Below, one piece after another: positions 36,861 through 46,354 of a stretch of DNA of 61,675 nucleotides. This DNA comes from Leptospira biflexa (GTDB lineage Bacteria; Spirochaetota; DYNZ01): NCBI GenBank assembly GCA_020720805.1, contig DYNZ01000010.1:1-61675 (forward strand), read 5' to 3'. The notes beneath the pieces are model-generated. The model was given only the letters and a program-made list of their open reading frames with translations, did not search any database and was not told the origin of the DNA. The position numbers and the translations under genes were made by a program. Every line of letters begins with the position of its first letter. Positions within the stretch are counted from its first letter, which is position 1.

Positions 36861-37403
36861 ATGCAGAACCAGGATAGTTTGCAATGGTATATTTGTCATA
36901 CGGAACCGCGAGGGGAAAAAATTGCGGAAAAAGGGTTGGAGCGGCTGGGTTTTCTACCGTTTTTGCCGAAAATTCAGAAGCTGCAGCAGTGGTCAGATCG
37001 TAAAAAGTTAGTGGAGTTTCCTTTATTTGGCGGATACATCTTTCTTCAGGCGGATATCGATTCGATCCAGGCGCGGCGGCGGATTTTACAAGCTCCGAAA
37101 ATAGTTACCTTTGTGCGACATCATGGGCAACCTGCAGTAGTACCTTCTGAAGTTATTCGCAGTGTGCAGATACTGGCAGCAGAGTGGAATGACGGTTTTA
37201 CTGTTGAGGGGGCAAATGCAGCCTCAGCGCTAAAAGAGGGGGATTCCATTTATATCGTTGATGGCCCTTTAAAGGGAGTTCATGGCGTCCTACAGCAAAA
37301 AAAGAATTTTCCCAGGGTTCTCGTATTTGTTGAGTCCATCGGCCAGGGTATCTCATTTGAGGTAGATATGCGCAATGTGATGAAAACCGCAGCAGGTGAG
37401 TAG
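36861..37403 (+). CDS. Specialised NusG paralogue (RfaH/UpxY/LoaP-like antiterminator)
   Basis: 180 aa. The NGN domain is clear (WYICHTEPRGEKIAEKGLERLGF, then FPLFGGYIFLQADID) and a C-terminal KOW domain reads LKEGDSIYIVDGPLKGVHGVLQ. Dedicated NusG paralogues at the head of polysaccharide loci help RNA polymerase read through long operons. The position here, first in front of a 20-kb sugar locus, fits that role (family knowledge plus context). It is unlikely to be the housekeeping nusG, which normally sits with rplK/secE. The short downstream gap has no convincing ops element. Confidence 0.85.
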   Translation: MQNQDSLQWYICHTEPRGEKIAEKGLERLGFLPFLPKIQKLQQWSDRKKLVEFPLFGGYIFLQADIDSIQARRRILQAPKIVTFVRHHGQPAVVPSEVIRSVQILAAEWNDGFTVEGANAASALKEGDSIYIVDGPLKGVHGVLQQKKNFPRVLVFVESIGQGISFEVDMRNVMKTAAGE

Positions 37404-37639
37404 TCACTTTTGGGGCGCATCGAGATAGACTAAGCAAAGAATCAATATTATTTGACAATTCCCTGTTACCTGTGCTTTTGGTTGTTTCTGGCTTGGTTGC
37501 GGACATCAAGCTAATTTAAGCTGAGTTTCAAAAAAGATTGGGACTCACCAGGCGAAGCTATGCCCGCATTTTGGTATATCTGGAAAAGAGGTTCCAGGGA
37601 TACGGTAATCAACACCATATTAAAAACGGAGTATATTCT

Positions 37640-38728
37640 ATGCGTTTTATCGATTTAAAAACCCAGTACGAAAGAATCCAGGATCAGATCCAGGCTCAGA
37701 TCAATAAGGTTCTGGATCATGGTCAATACATCCTTGGCCCCGAGATCGGAGAATTGGAGAAGGAGTTAGCTTCATTTACAGGCAGCAATCACGCAATAAG
37801 TGTTGCCAGCGGAACCGATGCTCTCCTGGTTGCGATGATGGCTCTGGATCTGAAACCTGGTGATGAGTTGATCACGACGCCCTTTACCTTTATTGCTACT
37901 GCAGAAACGATGGCATTGCTGGGGGTTAAGCCGGTATTTGTTGATATTGAGGCGGACACCTACAACATAGATGCGACAAAAATTGAAGCCAAGATAGGGC
38001 CTCGCACAAAGGGCATTGTACCTGTCAGCCTTTTTGGCCAGGTTGCAGACATGGATGCTATTAACGAAATTGCTAAAAAGCATAAGCTGTTTGTCATTGA
38101 GGATGCAGCTCAATCCTTTGGTGCTTCGTACAAAGGGAAGAGATCGTGCAACCTCTCTACAATAGGTGTCACCAGTTTTTTTCCGGCTAAACCCCTGGGT
38201 TGCTATGGCGACGGCGGCGCCTGTTTCACAAATAACGAAGAGCTGAAAGATAAAATGGTCATGATTCGCAATCATGGTCAGAAGGAAAAATATTTACACC
38301 ATGTGGTTGGAATCAATGGCCGCCTTGATACGTTGCAGGCCGCGATCCTTTTGGAAAAATTAAAACTTTTTCCAGAGGAGATAGGCCTGCGAAATGATGT
38401 GGCGGCCCGTTACGCCGCTAACCTGCGACCTGAGCTGCACGCGCCTGCGGTAAAATCGGAACGAATCAGCGTCTTTGCCCAATACACCTTGCGACATCCC
38501 AATCGCGAATCCATTCAGAAGAGCCTGCAGGATAAGGGCATTCCTACTGCGGTCTATTATCCGATTCCACTGCATCTGCAGCCTGTTTTTTCTGGATTGG
38601 GTTATAGGGCGGGAGATATGCCTGTTTCAGAAATGCTCAGTAAAGAGGTTTTCAGCATCCCTATGCACCCTTATCTGACCCAGGACGAGCAGGCGGAGAT
38701 CGTGCGCACTTTAAACGGTTTTTTTTAG
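37640..38728 (+). CDS. DegT/DnrJ/EryC1-family sugar aminotransferase
   Basis: PLP enzyme, 362 aa, adding an amino group to a keto-sugar nucleotide. Seen: SVASGTDALLVAMMAL, the aspartate/PLP block VIEDAAQSFGASYKG near 152, and TSFFPAKPLGCYGDGG with the PLP Lys at about 184, then GINGRLDTLQAAIL. It is similar in plan to WbpE-type enzymes of UDP-amino-sugar pathways. The frame opens at 37538, but the ATG at 37640, with GGAG upstream, gives the family N-terminus. No matching dehydrogenase or acetyltransferase is adjacent. Confidence 0.88.
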   Translation: MRFIDLKTQYERIQDQIQAQINKVLDHGQYILGPEIGELEKELASFTGSNHAISVASGTDALLVAMMALDLKPGDELITTPFTFIATAETMALLGVKPVFVDIEADTYNIDATKIEAKIGPRTKGIVPVSLFGQVADMDAINEIAKKHKLFVIEDAAQSFGASYKGKRSCNLSTIGVTSFFPAKPLGCYGDGGACFTNNEELKDKMVMIRNHGQKEKYLHHVVGINGRLDTLQAAILLEKLKLFPEEIGLRNDVAARYAANLRPELHAPAVKSERISVFAQYTLRHPNRESIQKSLQDKGIPTAVYYPIPLHLQPVFSGLGYRAGDMPVSEMLSKEVFSIPMHPYLTQDEQAEIVRTLNGFF

Positions 38729-38817
38729 AATCAATAATATTTTTTTAATTTTTCGTAGATGGGAAATATACAAATTTATTTCATTTTTTTTTTAAGAAAC
38801 CTCGGAGAAAAATATCG

Positions 38818-39150
38818 TATACGAAAGGCATTTTGGTTTTCGGATATCGCAAGGCAATGCCAGCGATGTCAACGCACCCTTTAGCCAGTATTTACTGTTT
38901 GCAATGGACTTTGTGCCAAAAGGACGTTGGTAATACCACGACCTGGCATTACCCGACGCAAGGCAACGCCATGCAGTCAGGGTATCCTGCAACTGTTCAT
39001 GCGACGTCCACGGATGGACTAGTGTCAGCGACTCCACGGATGGAGAAGAGCTGACCCAAGGTCGATAAGGACGCGGTTATGGCATTGCCCAACCGGTCAC
39101 ATTCGATGCTTATTGGTATAAGACCCGAGAACTAAAGTGTTTCGAGTATA
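38818..39150 (-). repeat. Dispersed repeat, copy H (composite, reverse orientation, 333 bp)
   Basis: Reverse-complement layout of copy E, complete: it begins TATACGAAAGGCATTTTGG and ends GTGTTTCGAGTATA. The inner unit carries the TCCG hairpins (GTCCA/TGGAC and CTCCA/TGGAG stems) and the TTGGTAATACCACGACC hairpin region. It fills the gap between the aminotransferase and ugd genes. Confidence 0.9.
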
Positions 39151-39221
39151 TCTTTCCCGATCAAAATTGTTTAGGAACCTCTATTGCTTAGGAATCAATA
39201 AAAATCAGGCAGGAGTAAAGA

Positions 39222-40553
39222 ATGAATGTTTGCGTTGTGGGAACTGGTTATGTCGGTCTAGTGACTGGAACCTGTTTTGCTGATATGGGAAATAACGTCT
39301 GGTGCGTGGATATCGACCAGAAAAAAATTGAAAATCTAAAAAATGGGATTATTCCTATTTATGAACCAGGATTGGAAGAGATGGTGAAACGTAACCAGAA
39401 GATGGGGTTGCTCCAGTTCACCACAAAGATTCAGGAGGCTCTGGAGGGATCACTCTTTGTCTTTATTGCTGTCGGGACTCCGCCAGGAGAGGATGGATCA
39501 GCGGATCTCCAATATGTCCTGCAGGTAGCCAGGGATGTAGCCACGCATATGAACTCCTACAAGATAGTCATAGATAAGTCAACAGTACCTGTGGGCACAG
39601 GTGAAAAGGTGAGGGCAGAGATGAACCGCATTCTACAGGAGCGTGGTTCAGCTTTGGAGTTTGATATTGTCTCCAACCCCGAATTCCTAAAAGAGGGGGA
39701 TGCCATCAATGACTTTATGCGGCCCGACCGGATTGTGATCGGTACGGATAACGTGCGCACAGCGGAGTTCATGCGTGAACTCTATTCGCCTTTTACCCGC
39801 AATGGACATCCGGTTATCACGATGGATATTCCCTCAGCGGAGTTAACCAAATACGCAGCCAATGCTATGCTGGCGACCAGGATTTCGTTTATGAATGAAG
39901 TTTCCAGGTTGTGCGAGGTAACCGGTGCAGATGTGGAGATGGTTCGTAAAGGCATCGGCAGCGATTCGAGGATCGGTATGCCATTTCTCTATGCCGGATT
40001 GGGTTACGGCGGTTCATGTTTTCCCAAGGATGTGCAGGCCTTAGCACGGACGTTCAAGGAGAAAAAACTTGATTCCTTTGTTTTGGACGCGGTGGAAGCT
40101 GTAAACTTTGGCCAGAAAAAAAGGTTGGTCACCAAATTAAAGGCCTATTATGCGCAACAGGGAGAGACCTTGCAGGGAAAGATTTTTGCGGTGTGGGGAT
40201 TGGCTTTCAAACCCAATACGGATGATATGCGTGAGGCTCCGTCTCTGGAAACGATCCAGGCTTTACGCGAGGAGGGGGCGCTCATTCGCGCTTTTGATCC
40301 GGTGGCAATTGTCAATGCCCGTAAGATTCTTGGCGATGAGATGATTCAATATGTTGAAGATCATTACGAAGTCCTCAAGAATGTAGACGCCCTGCTACTG
40401 GTGACAGAATGGCATATCTTCCGGAAGCCGGATTTTGAAAAAGTCAAATCGTTGATGAAACATCCGGTTGTGTTTGATGGGCGCAATCAATATGAGCCAA
40501 AACTTATGGTTGAGCGGGGCTTTCGATATTTTCCCATCGGCAGATCGATCTGA
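39222..40553 (+). CDS. ugd: UDP-glucose 6-dehydrogenase
   Basis: Oxidises UDP-glucose to UDP-glucuronate (2 NAD+), 443 aa. Seen: the N-terminal Rossmann motif [47 protein letters not shown], the catalytic-Cys block [10 protein letters not shown] near 263, and the C-terminal [25 protein letters not shown] precedes the ATG. Its product feeds the neighbouring decarboxylase and the 4-epimerase at 44339. Confidence 0.96.
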   Translation: MNVCVVGTGYVGLVTGTCFADMGNNVWCVDIDQKKIENLKNGIIPIYEPGLEEMVKRNQKMGLLQFTTKIQEALEGSLFVFIAVGTPPGEDGSADLQYVLQVARDVATHMNSYKIVIDKSTVPVGTGEKVRAEMNRILQERGSALEFDIVSNPEFLKEGDAINDFMRPDRIVIGTDNVRTAEFMRELYSPFTRNGHPVITMDIPSAELTKYAANAMLATRISFMNEVSRLCEVTGADVEMVRKGIGSDSRIGMPFLYAGLGYGGSCFPKDVQALARTFKEKKLDSFVLDAVEAVNFGQKKRLVTKLKAYYAQQGETLQGKIFAVWGLAFKPNTDDMREAPSLETIQALREEGALIRAFDPVAIVNARKILGDEMIQYVEDHYEVLKNVDALLLVTEWHIFRKPDFEKVKSLMKHPVVFDGRNQYEPKLMVERGFRYFPIGRSI

Positions 40554-40591
40554 GATTTGTCTGCTGGTTCATTCCAAAGGAGCGGCAAAAA

Positions 40592-41533
40592 ATGTTACAG
40601 AAAAAAAAGATATTGATCACTGGCGGCGCGGGATTTATTGGATCGCACTTATGTGAGAGGTTGGTCGAAGAGGGGCATGAGGTTATCTGTCTCGACAATT
40701 TTTTTACAGGTTTTAAACAGAATATTGCACATCTGATCGGCAGGCCAAATTTTGAATGGATACGCCATGATATCACAGAGCCGATCAAATTGGAAGTAGA
40801 CCAGATTTATAATCTGGCCTGTCCGGCGTCACCGATTCACTATCAGCACAACGCGATTAAAACAATTAAAACAAATGTACTCGGGTCCATTAATGTCCTT
40901 GGCCTCGCCAAGCGTGTGAAGGCGCGGATTTTACAGGCTAGTACCAGCGAGGTCTACGGCGACCCGCACCAGCATCCGCAGACAGAGGAGTACTGGGGAC
41001 ATGTCAATCCGATTGGTATTCGCTCCTGTTACGATGAAGGCAAACGGGTAGCTGAGACCCTCTTCTTCGATTATCATCGCATGAACAAGGTGGATATTCG
41101 TGTCATTCGAATTTTTAACACATACGGACCGCGTATGCATCCCGACGACGGCAGGGTTGTCAGTAATTTTATAGTGCAAGCGCTGCAGGGAAAAGATATT
41201 ACCGTATACGGAGACGGGTCTCAGACACGTTCGTTCTGCTATGTAGATGACCTTGTTGAGGGTATGATGCGCATGATGAATCAGGATGGTTTCCTCGGGC
41301 CGGTCAATCTTGGCAATCCGCATGAATTTACCATCAAAGAGCTGGCAGAAATTGTGATCCGCAAAACAAAGAGCAAATCCAAAATTCAATATTTACCTTT
41401 GCCTTCTGATGATCCGCGCCAGCGCCGTCCCGATATCAGTCGGGCCAGAGCGCAATTGCAATGGGAACCTAAAATTGCCCTCGAGCAGGGGCTCGATAAA
41501 ACCATAAGTTATTTTGCCGCGGCACTATCCTGA
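40592..41533 (+). CDS. UDP-glucuronate decarboxylase (UDP-xylose synthase)
   Basis: SDR-family enzyme, 313 aa, converting UDP-glucuronate to UDP-xylose. Seen: [14 protein letters not shown] near 11, the UXS-typical [12 protein letters not shown] near 76, [35 protein letters not shown] (catalytic Ser/Glu and the Tyr-x-x-x-Lys pair; written here as consecutive blocks [17 protein letters not shown] and SCYDEGKR) and [10 protein letters not shown]. It lies 38 bp after ugd, so the pair forms a UDP-GlcA to UDP-Xyl route. Confidence 0.93.
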   Translation: MLQKKKILITGGAGFIGSHLCERLVEEGHEVICLDNFFTGFKQNIAHLIGRPNFEWIRHDITEPIKLEVDQIYNLACPASPIHYQHNAIKTIKTNVLGSINVLGLAKRVKARILQASTSEVYGDPHQHPQTEEYWGHVNPIGIRSCYDEGKRVAETLFFDYHRMNKVDIRVIRIFNTYGPRMHPDDGRVVSNFIVQALQGKDITVYGDGSQTRSFCYVDDLVEGMMRMMNQDGFLGPVNLGNPHEFTIKELAEIVIRKTKSKSKIQYLPLPSDDPRQRRPDISRARAQLQWEPKIALEQGLDKTISYFAAALS

Positions 41534-41567
41534 GAAATGCCACAAGAAAATTCTTTTTAGTTTTCAA

Positions 41568-42284
41568 ATGAATAATCCACAAGAAAAAACAGAAGGGCAG
41601 GAGAAATATGATCTCGATATTTATGCCCAGGCAAAAAAGTACAACCGGCTCCTTTTTTCGTTTGTAAGACCCTATTTGCAAACAAACTTTGTGCAGAGTG
41701 TTCTTGATTTTGGTTCAGGTGTAGGCACATTCAGCGACATGGTGCGCGATAATTTTCCGGAAAAAAAACTACGGTTGCTGGAGATCGAGGCCGGTTTTGT
41801 TGCCAATTTACAATCAAGAAATTTTGATGTGATTACTGACCTGCGTCAACTGGATGACGCCAGTCAAGATTTAATTTACAGCTTCAATGTCTTGGAGCAT
41901 ATAGAAGATGATTTGGCTGTTGTGCGCATCTTGCAGCAAAAACTGAGGCCAGGTGGCACCCTATTTACCTTTGCCCCGGCATGCGAAAAGGCCTTTAGCG
42001 GATTGGATACTCATTTTTTGCATTTTAGAAGATACAGCAAAAGTAGAATGAAATGGCTGGCGCAAGAGTCCGGCCTGGAGCTAATTCGTTGGCATTTTTT
42101 TGATTCGCTGGGGTTGCTGTATTTGCTATTGTCCTTAAAAATTCGTGGAAAAGTGAGCACTCCGAATCAAAAACAGGTTCTTTTTTATGACAGCTTTGGG
42201 CTACCTGTCAGCCGTTTGATGGATCTGTTCTTTTCGAAAATTTTTGGAAAAAATCTGATTTTCATCATGCGTAAAAAAAAATAA
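41568..42284 (+). CDS. SAM-dependent methyltransferase (class I)
   Basis: 238 aa. The SAM-binding start SVLDFGSGVGTFSDMV (near 45), an acidic second strand (LLEIEAG), IYSFNVLEHIEDD (near 106) and a LRPGGTLFTFAP strand define a class I fold. The C-terminal part has a hydrophobic helix near 185-200 and a basic tail. The substrate is probably a glycan or lipid-linked sugar given the locus. The frame can start at 41514, but the ATG at 41568 is preferred on length. Confidence 0.82.
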   Translation: MNNPQEKTEGQEKYDLDIYAQAKKYNRLLFSFVRPYLQTNFVQSVLDFGSGVGTFSDMVRDNFPEKKLRLLEIEAGFVANLQSRNFDVITDLRQLDDASQDLIYSFNVLEHIEDDLAVVRILQQKLRPGGTLFTFAPACEKAFSGLDTHFLHFRRYSKSRMKWLAQESGLELIRWHFFDSLGLLYLLLSLKIRGKVSTPNQKQVLFYDSFGLPVSRLMDLFFSKIFGKNLIFIMRKKK

Positions 42285-42317
42285 AATACTTCAATAAGAA
42301 TTACTTTCGAACATTGA

Positions 42318-42422
42318 TATACTCGAAACACTTTGGTTCTCGGGTTTTATATTGGCTAAAGGGTGCGTCGACATCGCTGGCATTGCCTTGCGATATCCGA
42401 AAACCAAAATGCCTATAGTATA
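42318..42422 (+). repeat. Dispersed repeat, copy I (solo outer unit, 105 bp)
   Basis: It runs from TATACTCGAAACACTTTGG to CCAAAATGCCTATAGTATA. The junction GGGTTTTATATTGGCTAAAGG (read as GGGTTTTATA then TTGGCTAAAGG) marks an empty site for the inner unit. Same length as copy B. It lies between a methyltransferase and a glycosyltransferase gene and is the last copy in the window. Confidence 0.9.
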
Positions 42423-42454
42423 CAAGTTTTAAGATTGAGAGATTGATTGAGGAT

Positions 42455-43621
42455 ATGCCAGCAGCAAAACGAAGCAAAGACAACGACCCGAAAATCCTTT
42501 CCATTGTAATTCCCGTTTACAACGAAAAGGCTACCATAAAAGAGGTTCTTGATGCAGTGCAGCAGGTTCAGTTGCCAGCGCCGCTGCAAAAAAAGGAGAT
42601 AATTATCGTAGATGATTATTCAACGGATGGTACCAGAGACATTCTCCAATCTCTGGTACAAAAAAAAGAGAACAGGAATGTTGTACTGGCCTTTCATGAG
42701 ATAAACCTGGGAAAGGGCGCTGCTTTGCGCACCGGTTTCCAAAAGGTAACGGGCGATATTACGCTGATTCAGGATGCGGATCTTGAGTATGATCCGCAGG
42801 AGTATGGCAAACTATTGCAGCCCATTCTTGATAACAAAGCTGATGTGGTGTATGGCTCCCGTTTTAAGGGAGGAGATTCGCACAGGATACTCTATTTTTT
42901 TCATACAATGGGGAATAAGTTTTTAACACTGCTGAGCAATTTATTTTCGGACCTCAATTTGACAGACGTGGAGACCTGTTATAAGGTTTTTCGCTCCGAA
43001 ATTATCAAAAAAATTTCTATCGATGAAAACCGCTTTGGGTTTGAACCGGAGGTCACGGCCAAATTAGCTGTTCTGGCGCGAGCTAATCAAATACGGATTT
43101 TTGAAGTAGGTATCTCGTACAACGGCCGCACCTATGAAGAAGGAAAAAAAATTGGTATCAAGGATGCTCTGCGTGCTTTCTGGGTGATCTGGAAATACAA
43201 TAGTTCCAAAGCTGCCGTAGTCATTAAATATATTGCTCATGGAGTAGTAGAGGCAATGGCACAGTTTGCCCTGCTGGCGCTTTTGGTGGAACTTTTTTAT
43301 TTTCGCGGCCCTGTTATGGAAAACATCGCCTTTGCCCTCAGTACGGAGTTTGCCCTGCTGATCGGTTTCTTGCTCCATTCGCAACTGACCTGGCGATTTC
43401 CATTTCGGGATAAAAGCCATTTCTGGTTGAAAATGGGACAGTTCCATCTAGTTACCCTGGTTTCGCTCGCTGTGCGTCAGGTCGCTTTTTATTACCTCTC
43501 CATCGGTGGTATGCACTATCTTCTCAATACTCTGATCACCATAGCTATAGCTGTGGTGATAAATTTTTTTGGTTACTCGCGTTGGGTATACCGCAGACTC
43601 GGAATCGAAAAAGGCCGTTAA
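42455..43621 (+). CDS. Family 2 glycosyltransferase fused to a GtrA-like membrane domain
   Basis: 388 aa. The N-terminal GT2 domain (about 15-245) is of the dolichol/polyprenol-phosphate sugar synthase type: IVIPVYNEKATIKEVLD, IIIVDDYSTDGT, the metal-binding QDADLEYDPQEY and VYGSRFKGG. Four membrane helices of the GtrA family follow (about 260-380), with NFFGYSRWVYRR at the end. It would make and flip a polyprenyl-phosphate sugar. The start is uncertain: the ATG at 42455 has GAGG only 2 bp away, and an in-frame TTG lies at 42443. Confidence 0.88.
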   Translation: MPAAKRSKDNDPKILSIVIPVYNEKATIKEVLDAVQQVQLPAPLQKKEIIIVDDYSTDGTRDILQSLVQKKENRNVVLAFHEINLGKGAALRTGFQKVTGDITLIQDADLEYDPQEYGKLLQPILDNKADVVYGSRFKGGDSHRILYFFHTMGNKFLTLLSNLFSDLNLTDVETCYKVFRSEIIKKISIDENRFGFEPEVTAKLAVLARANQIRIFEVGISYNGRTYEEGKKIGIKDALRAFWVIWKYNSSKAAVVIKYIAHGVVEAMAQFALLALLVELFYFRGPVMENIAFALSTEFALLIGFLLHSQLTWRFPFRDKSHFWLKMGQFHLVTLVSLAVRQVAFYYLSIGGMHYLLNTLITIAIAVVINFFGYSRWVYRRLGIEKGR

Positions 43622-43680
43622 AAGAATGAAACATCTTCTGATAGGCAGCTCCTGTTAAGTCCAGGATATTTCGCAATGCC

Positions 43681-44193
43681 ATGGAAAGTCAAATCGTACA
43701 AATCTTTCAAAAATATTTTGATCCTGATATCATTTACCTCTTTGGTTCTTATGGTACAGATTTTTATCATAAGGAAAGTGATATATACTGCAAAGAAAGT
43801 GCTTTTCGCACTTTCTGGCGTAGTTATCCTGACAGATTTGGTCTCCCCGGGCGAAGCCATGGGGAAAACCAATTTCTTTTCGGTATAGATCTGGCCTATT
43901 ATGCACCGGCATCATTGAACCTGGAAGAAACTTTTGCACTGCAAACAGATCTAGCCTCTTTAACAGGACGTAGTATTGATCTTGTCTATCTTGGCGGAGC
44001 GAGTTTAGTCTTGCAGATGCAGGTCATACAAAAGGGTAAAATTCTTTATAGTTCTGGTTCTGCGGTATTGCATCAATACATCTATCATACTGCAGTTTTA
44101 TTCGCTCAATATATTGATGATATTGCGATCATTAAGAAAAAAGTAAAAAAGCGCGGCACCATATATGCAGGAGATTATTCTTTCCAAAATTGA
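43681..44193 (+). pseudogene. MNT-type nucleotidyltransferase interrupted by an in-frame insertion
   Basis: 170 aa. It would be a minimal nucleotidyltransferase of the MNT-HEPN toxin-antitoxin type. YLFGSYGTDFYHKESDI is the start of the catalytic GSx10DxD motif. The second Asp of the expected SDID is displaced by 34 residues: after SDI comes an inserted block (residues 36-69), and the original sequence resumes as DLAYYAPASLN. Removing 102 bp restores KESDIDLAYY exactly. The insertion keeps the frame open but separates the two metal-binding aspartates, so activity is doubtful. The partner HEPN gene is truncated. Confidence 0.78.
43786..43887. mobile_element. 102-bp TATAC-ended in-frame insertion (MITE-like)
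   Basis: The ends are TACTGCAAAGAAAGTG and, reverse-complemented from the right, TACCGAAAAGAAATTGG: inverted repeats with few mismatches over about 17 bp. The element is flanked by TA on both sides. Excision restores GATATAGATCTG. Internal hairpins are GAAAGTGC/GCACTTTC and CCCC/GGGG arms. It has no stop codon in the gene's frame. Confidence 0.82.
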
Positions 44194-44263
44194 ATCTATT
44201 GAAAAGTGCCTGATACGAATTCAGACACAAATAGAGAATCCTGATTTTGATATTCAGCTATAA
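44165..44263 (+). pseudogene. Truncated HEPN (DUF86-like) gene remnant
   Basis: A 32-codon frame, MQEIILSKIESIEKCLIRI then a short tail ending DIQL, matches the first helix of DUF86/HEPN partners of MNT proteins. It then stops at TAA (44261-44263) well before the RNase motif expected later in the family. It overlaps the nucleotidyltransferase 3' end by 29 bp, the usual coupling for such pairs. Confidence 0.6.
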
Positions 44264-44338
44264 CAGAGAATTAATCAAGAATTTTTTGTAAAAAAGAAAT
44301 CCGTAAAAAAGTATCAAACAGAATTTGATGTACAAATT

Positions 44339-45388
44339 ATGAAAATATTGATTACTGGAAGCGCGGGTTTCATCGGCTTTCATACAGCAGTAAGACTCCT
44401 CAACGAAGGGCACGAAATTGTCGGGCTGGACAATATCAATGATTACTATGATGTAAATCTGAAATACGGCAGGCTGAGGCAGTGCGGTATCAGCCGTGCT
44501 TCCATAGCGGATCATGTTTTATTACAGTCAGAACAGTACCCCGGCTACCGTTTTATAAAGGCAGATCTGGCAGACAGAGAGGCATTGCATTCCCTGATGA
44601 AAACGGAGCGCTTTGACCGAATTCTTCACCTGGCAGCTCAGGCCGGGGTAAGGTATTCGATAGAAAACCCCTATGTCTATATAAACTCAAATATCATCGG
44701 TACGATGAATATTCTGGAAGGCTGCCGGCAATTCGGGACAGAGCACCTGGTTTACGCCAGCAGCTCCTCTGTGTACGGCTTAAACCGCAAGATGCCCTTT
44801 TCTACTGAGGACCATGCGGATCATCCGGTCTCATTGTACGCGGCCACCAAGAAAAGCAATGAATTGATGGCTCACTCCTACAGCCATCTGTATCAAATAC
44901 CAACTACGGGGCTTCGCTTTTTTACAGTTTATGGACCATGGGGCCGTCCAGATATGGCCTATTATAAGTTTACAAAATCAATATTTGAAAACAGGCAGAT
45001 TGAAATCTATAACCATGGAAAAATGAAGCGGGACTTTACCTACATTGATGATATAGTCGAAGGTATTGTCAATGTTTTGCACAAAGCTCCGCAACCGAAT
45101 GATCACTGGAATGGCTTAACTGGCCGGGTTTCAGAATCCAGCGCCCCTTATAAAATTTACAATATCGGCAACAATCAACCAGTAGAGCTGGGTCGTTTTG
45201 TTGAGGTTCTCGAAAATTGCATAGGTAAAAAGGCAAATAAGCTTTTCAGGGAGATGCAGCCAGGAGATGTCGAGGCTACCTGGGCAGATGTAGATGATCT
45301 GATCCACGATTTTGGCTTCAGGCCGGATACATCTATTGAGGCTGGCCTGGACAAATTTGTAAAGTGGTACCAGGAAACACTGATATAG
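44339..45388 (+). CDS. NAD-dependent epimerase, UDP-glucuronate 4-epimerase type
   Basis: 349 aa SDR protein. Seen: ITGSAGFIGFHTAVRLL, DNINDYYDVNLKYGRL (diagnostic of the UDP-GlcA 4-epimerase group), HLAAQAGVRYSIENP, SSSSVYGLN and the Tyr-x-x-x-Lys pair in YAATKKSNE, then RFFTVYGPWGRPDMA. It would convert UDP-glucuronate from Ugd to UDP-galacturonate. 4-epimerases acting on other UDP sugars share parts of this pattern. Confidence 0.9.
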   Translation: MKILITGSAGFIGFHTAVRLLNEGHEIVGLDNINDYYDVNLKYGRLRQCGISRASIADHVLLQSEQYPGYRFIKADLADREALHSLMKTERFDRILHLAAQAGVRYSIENPYVYINSNIIGTMNILEGCRQFGTEHLVYASSSSVYGLNRKMPFSTEDHADHPVSLYAATKKSNELMAHSYSHLYQIPTTGLRFFTVYGPWGRPDMAYYKFTKSIFENRQIEIYNHGKMKRDFTYIDDIVEGIVNVLHKAPQPNDHWNGLTGRVSESSAPYKIYNIGNNQPVELGRFVEVLENCIGKKANKLFREMQPGDVEATWADVDDLIHDFGFRPDTSIEAGLDKFVKWYQETLI

Positions 45389-45471
45389 ATGTCAATCCAG
45401 AATCTGAATTTATCGTCAAAAAAAACATAATATCAAAAAACGAAAACAATGAAAAGAAGTAAGAAAATAAT

Positions 45472-46350
45472 ATGAAAAGAAAAGGTATCATCCTTGCCGG
45501 AGGCGCAGGAACCAGATTGTATCCGGTGACTATGGCTGTCAGCAAACAGCTAGTGCCGATATACGACAAGCCTATGATATACTATCCCTTATCAACTCTC
45601 ATGCTGGCGGATATAAAAGATATTCTGATTATCACAACTCCGGAAGACTCGGCATCCTTTCAACGGCTCCTGGGAAATGGAAGTCAATGGGGAATCAGCA
45701 TTACATATAAAATTCAGCCCAAACCTGAAGGCCTGGCTCAGGCATTCATAATAGGTGATGAGTTTATTGGATCAGATAATGTGACACTCATACTTGGTGA
45801 TAATATTTTTTATGGCCATGGTTTGGTCAGCTATATGCAGCAGGCTGGAAAAAAAGATAGTGGCGCAACCGTTTTCGGGTACTGGGTTAAAGATCCGGAG
45901 AGATATGGCGTGGTAGCCTTTGATGAAAATGGGGTTGCTTATTCATTGGAGGAAAAACCTCGTGTCCCTAAATCCCATTGGGCTGTGACAGGGTTTTATT
46001 TCTATGATAACAGTGTAGTTTCCTTTGCAAAAAATCTGAAGCCATCTGCACGGGGCGAGCTGGAAATAACTGACCTAAACCGGATATATCTTGAAAACCA
46101 GACCTTGAATGTAGTAAAGATGGGAAGGGGCATTGCCTGGCTGGATACCGGAACCCATGAATCCATGCTGCAAGCAGGGCAGTTTGTCGAAACCATTGAA
46201 TCCCGCCAGGGGCTGAAAATTGCCTGTCTGGAGGAGATCGCCTATCATAAGCATTGGATTAACAGAGAGCAGTTGTTGATCATCGCTAAACCGATGGAAA
46301 AGAATAATTATGGCAAATATTTGATTAAATTGGCTGAATCCGAAAAATAA
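45472..46350 (+). CDS. rmlA: Glucose-1-phosphate thymidylyltransferase
   Basis: First step of dTDP-rhamnose synthesis, 292 aa. Seen: the nucleotide loop [66 protein letters not shown] (read as EEKPRVPKS and AVTGFYFYD), and WLDTGTHES. It starts a four-gene A-C-D-B order rather than the common B-D-A-C order. Confidence 0.96.
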   Translation: MKRKGIILAGGAGTRLYPVTMAVSKQLVPIYDKPMIYYPLSTLMLADIKDILIITTPEDSASFQRLLGNGSQWGISITYKIQPKPEGLAQAFIIGDEFIGSDNVTLILGDNIFYGHGLVSYMQQAGKKDSGATVFGYWVKDPERYGVVAFDENGVAYSLEEKPRVPKSHWAVTGFYFYDNSVVSFAKNLKPSARGELEITDLNRIYLENQTLNVVKMGRGIAWLDTGTHESMLQAGQFVETIESRQGLKIACLEEIAYHKHWINREQLLIIAKPMEKNNYGKYLIKLAESEK

Positions 46351-46354
46351 AATT

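Noticed and set aside
37536-37565. Possible ops/JUMPstart-like element (CCAGGCGAAGCTATGCCCGC) upstream of the aminotransferase gene
   Set aside because: It is only loosely similar to the GGCGGTAGCGT core, and the rest of the JUMPstart sequence is missing.
1-42422. The repeat family as a CRISPR array
   Set aside because: Copies are dispersed over 42 kb, vary in length and lie in both orientations, with no regular spacers and no cas genes.
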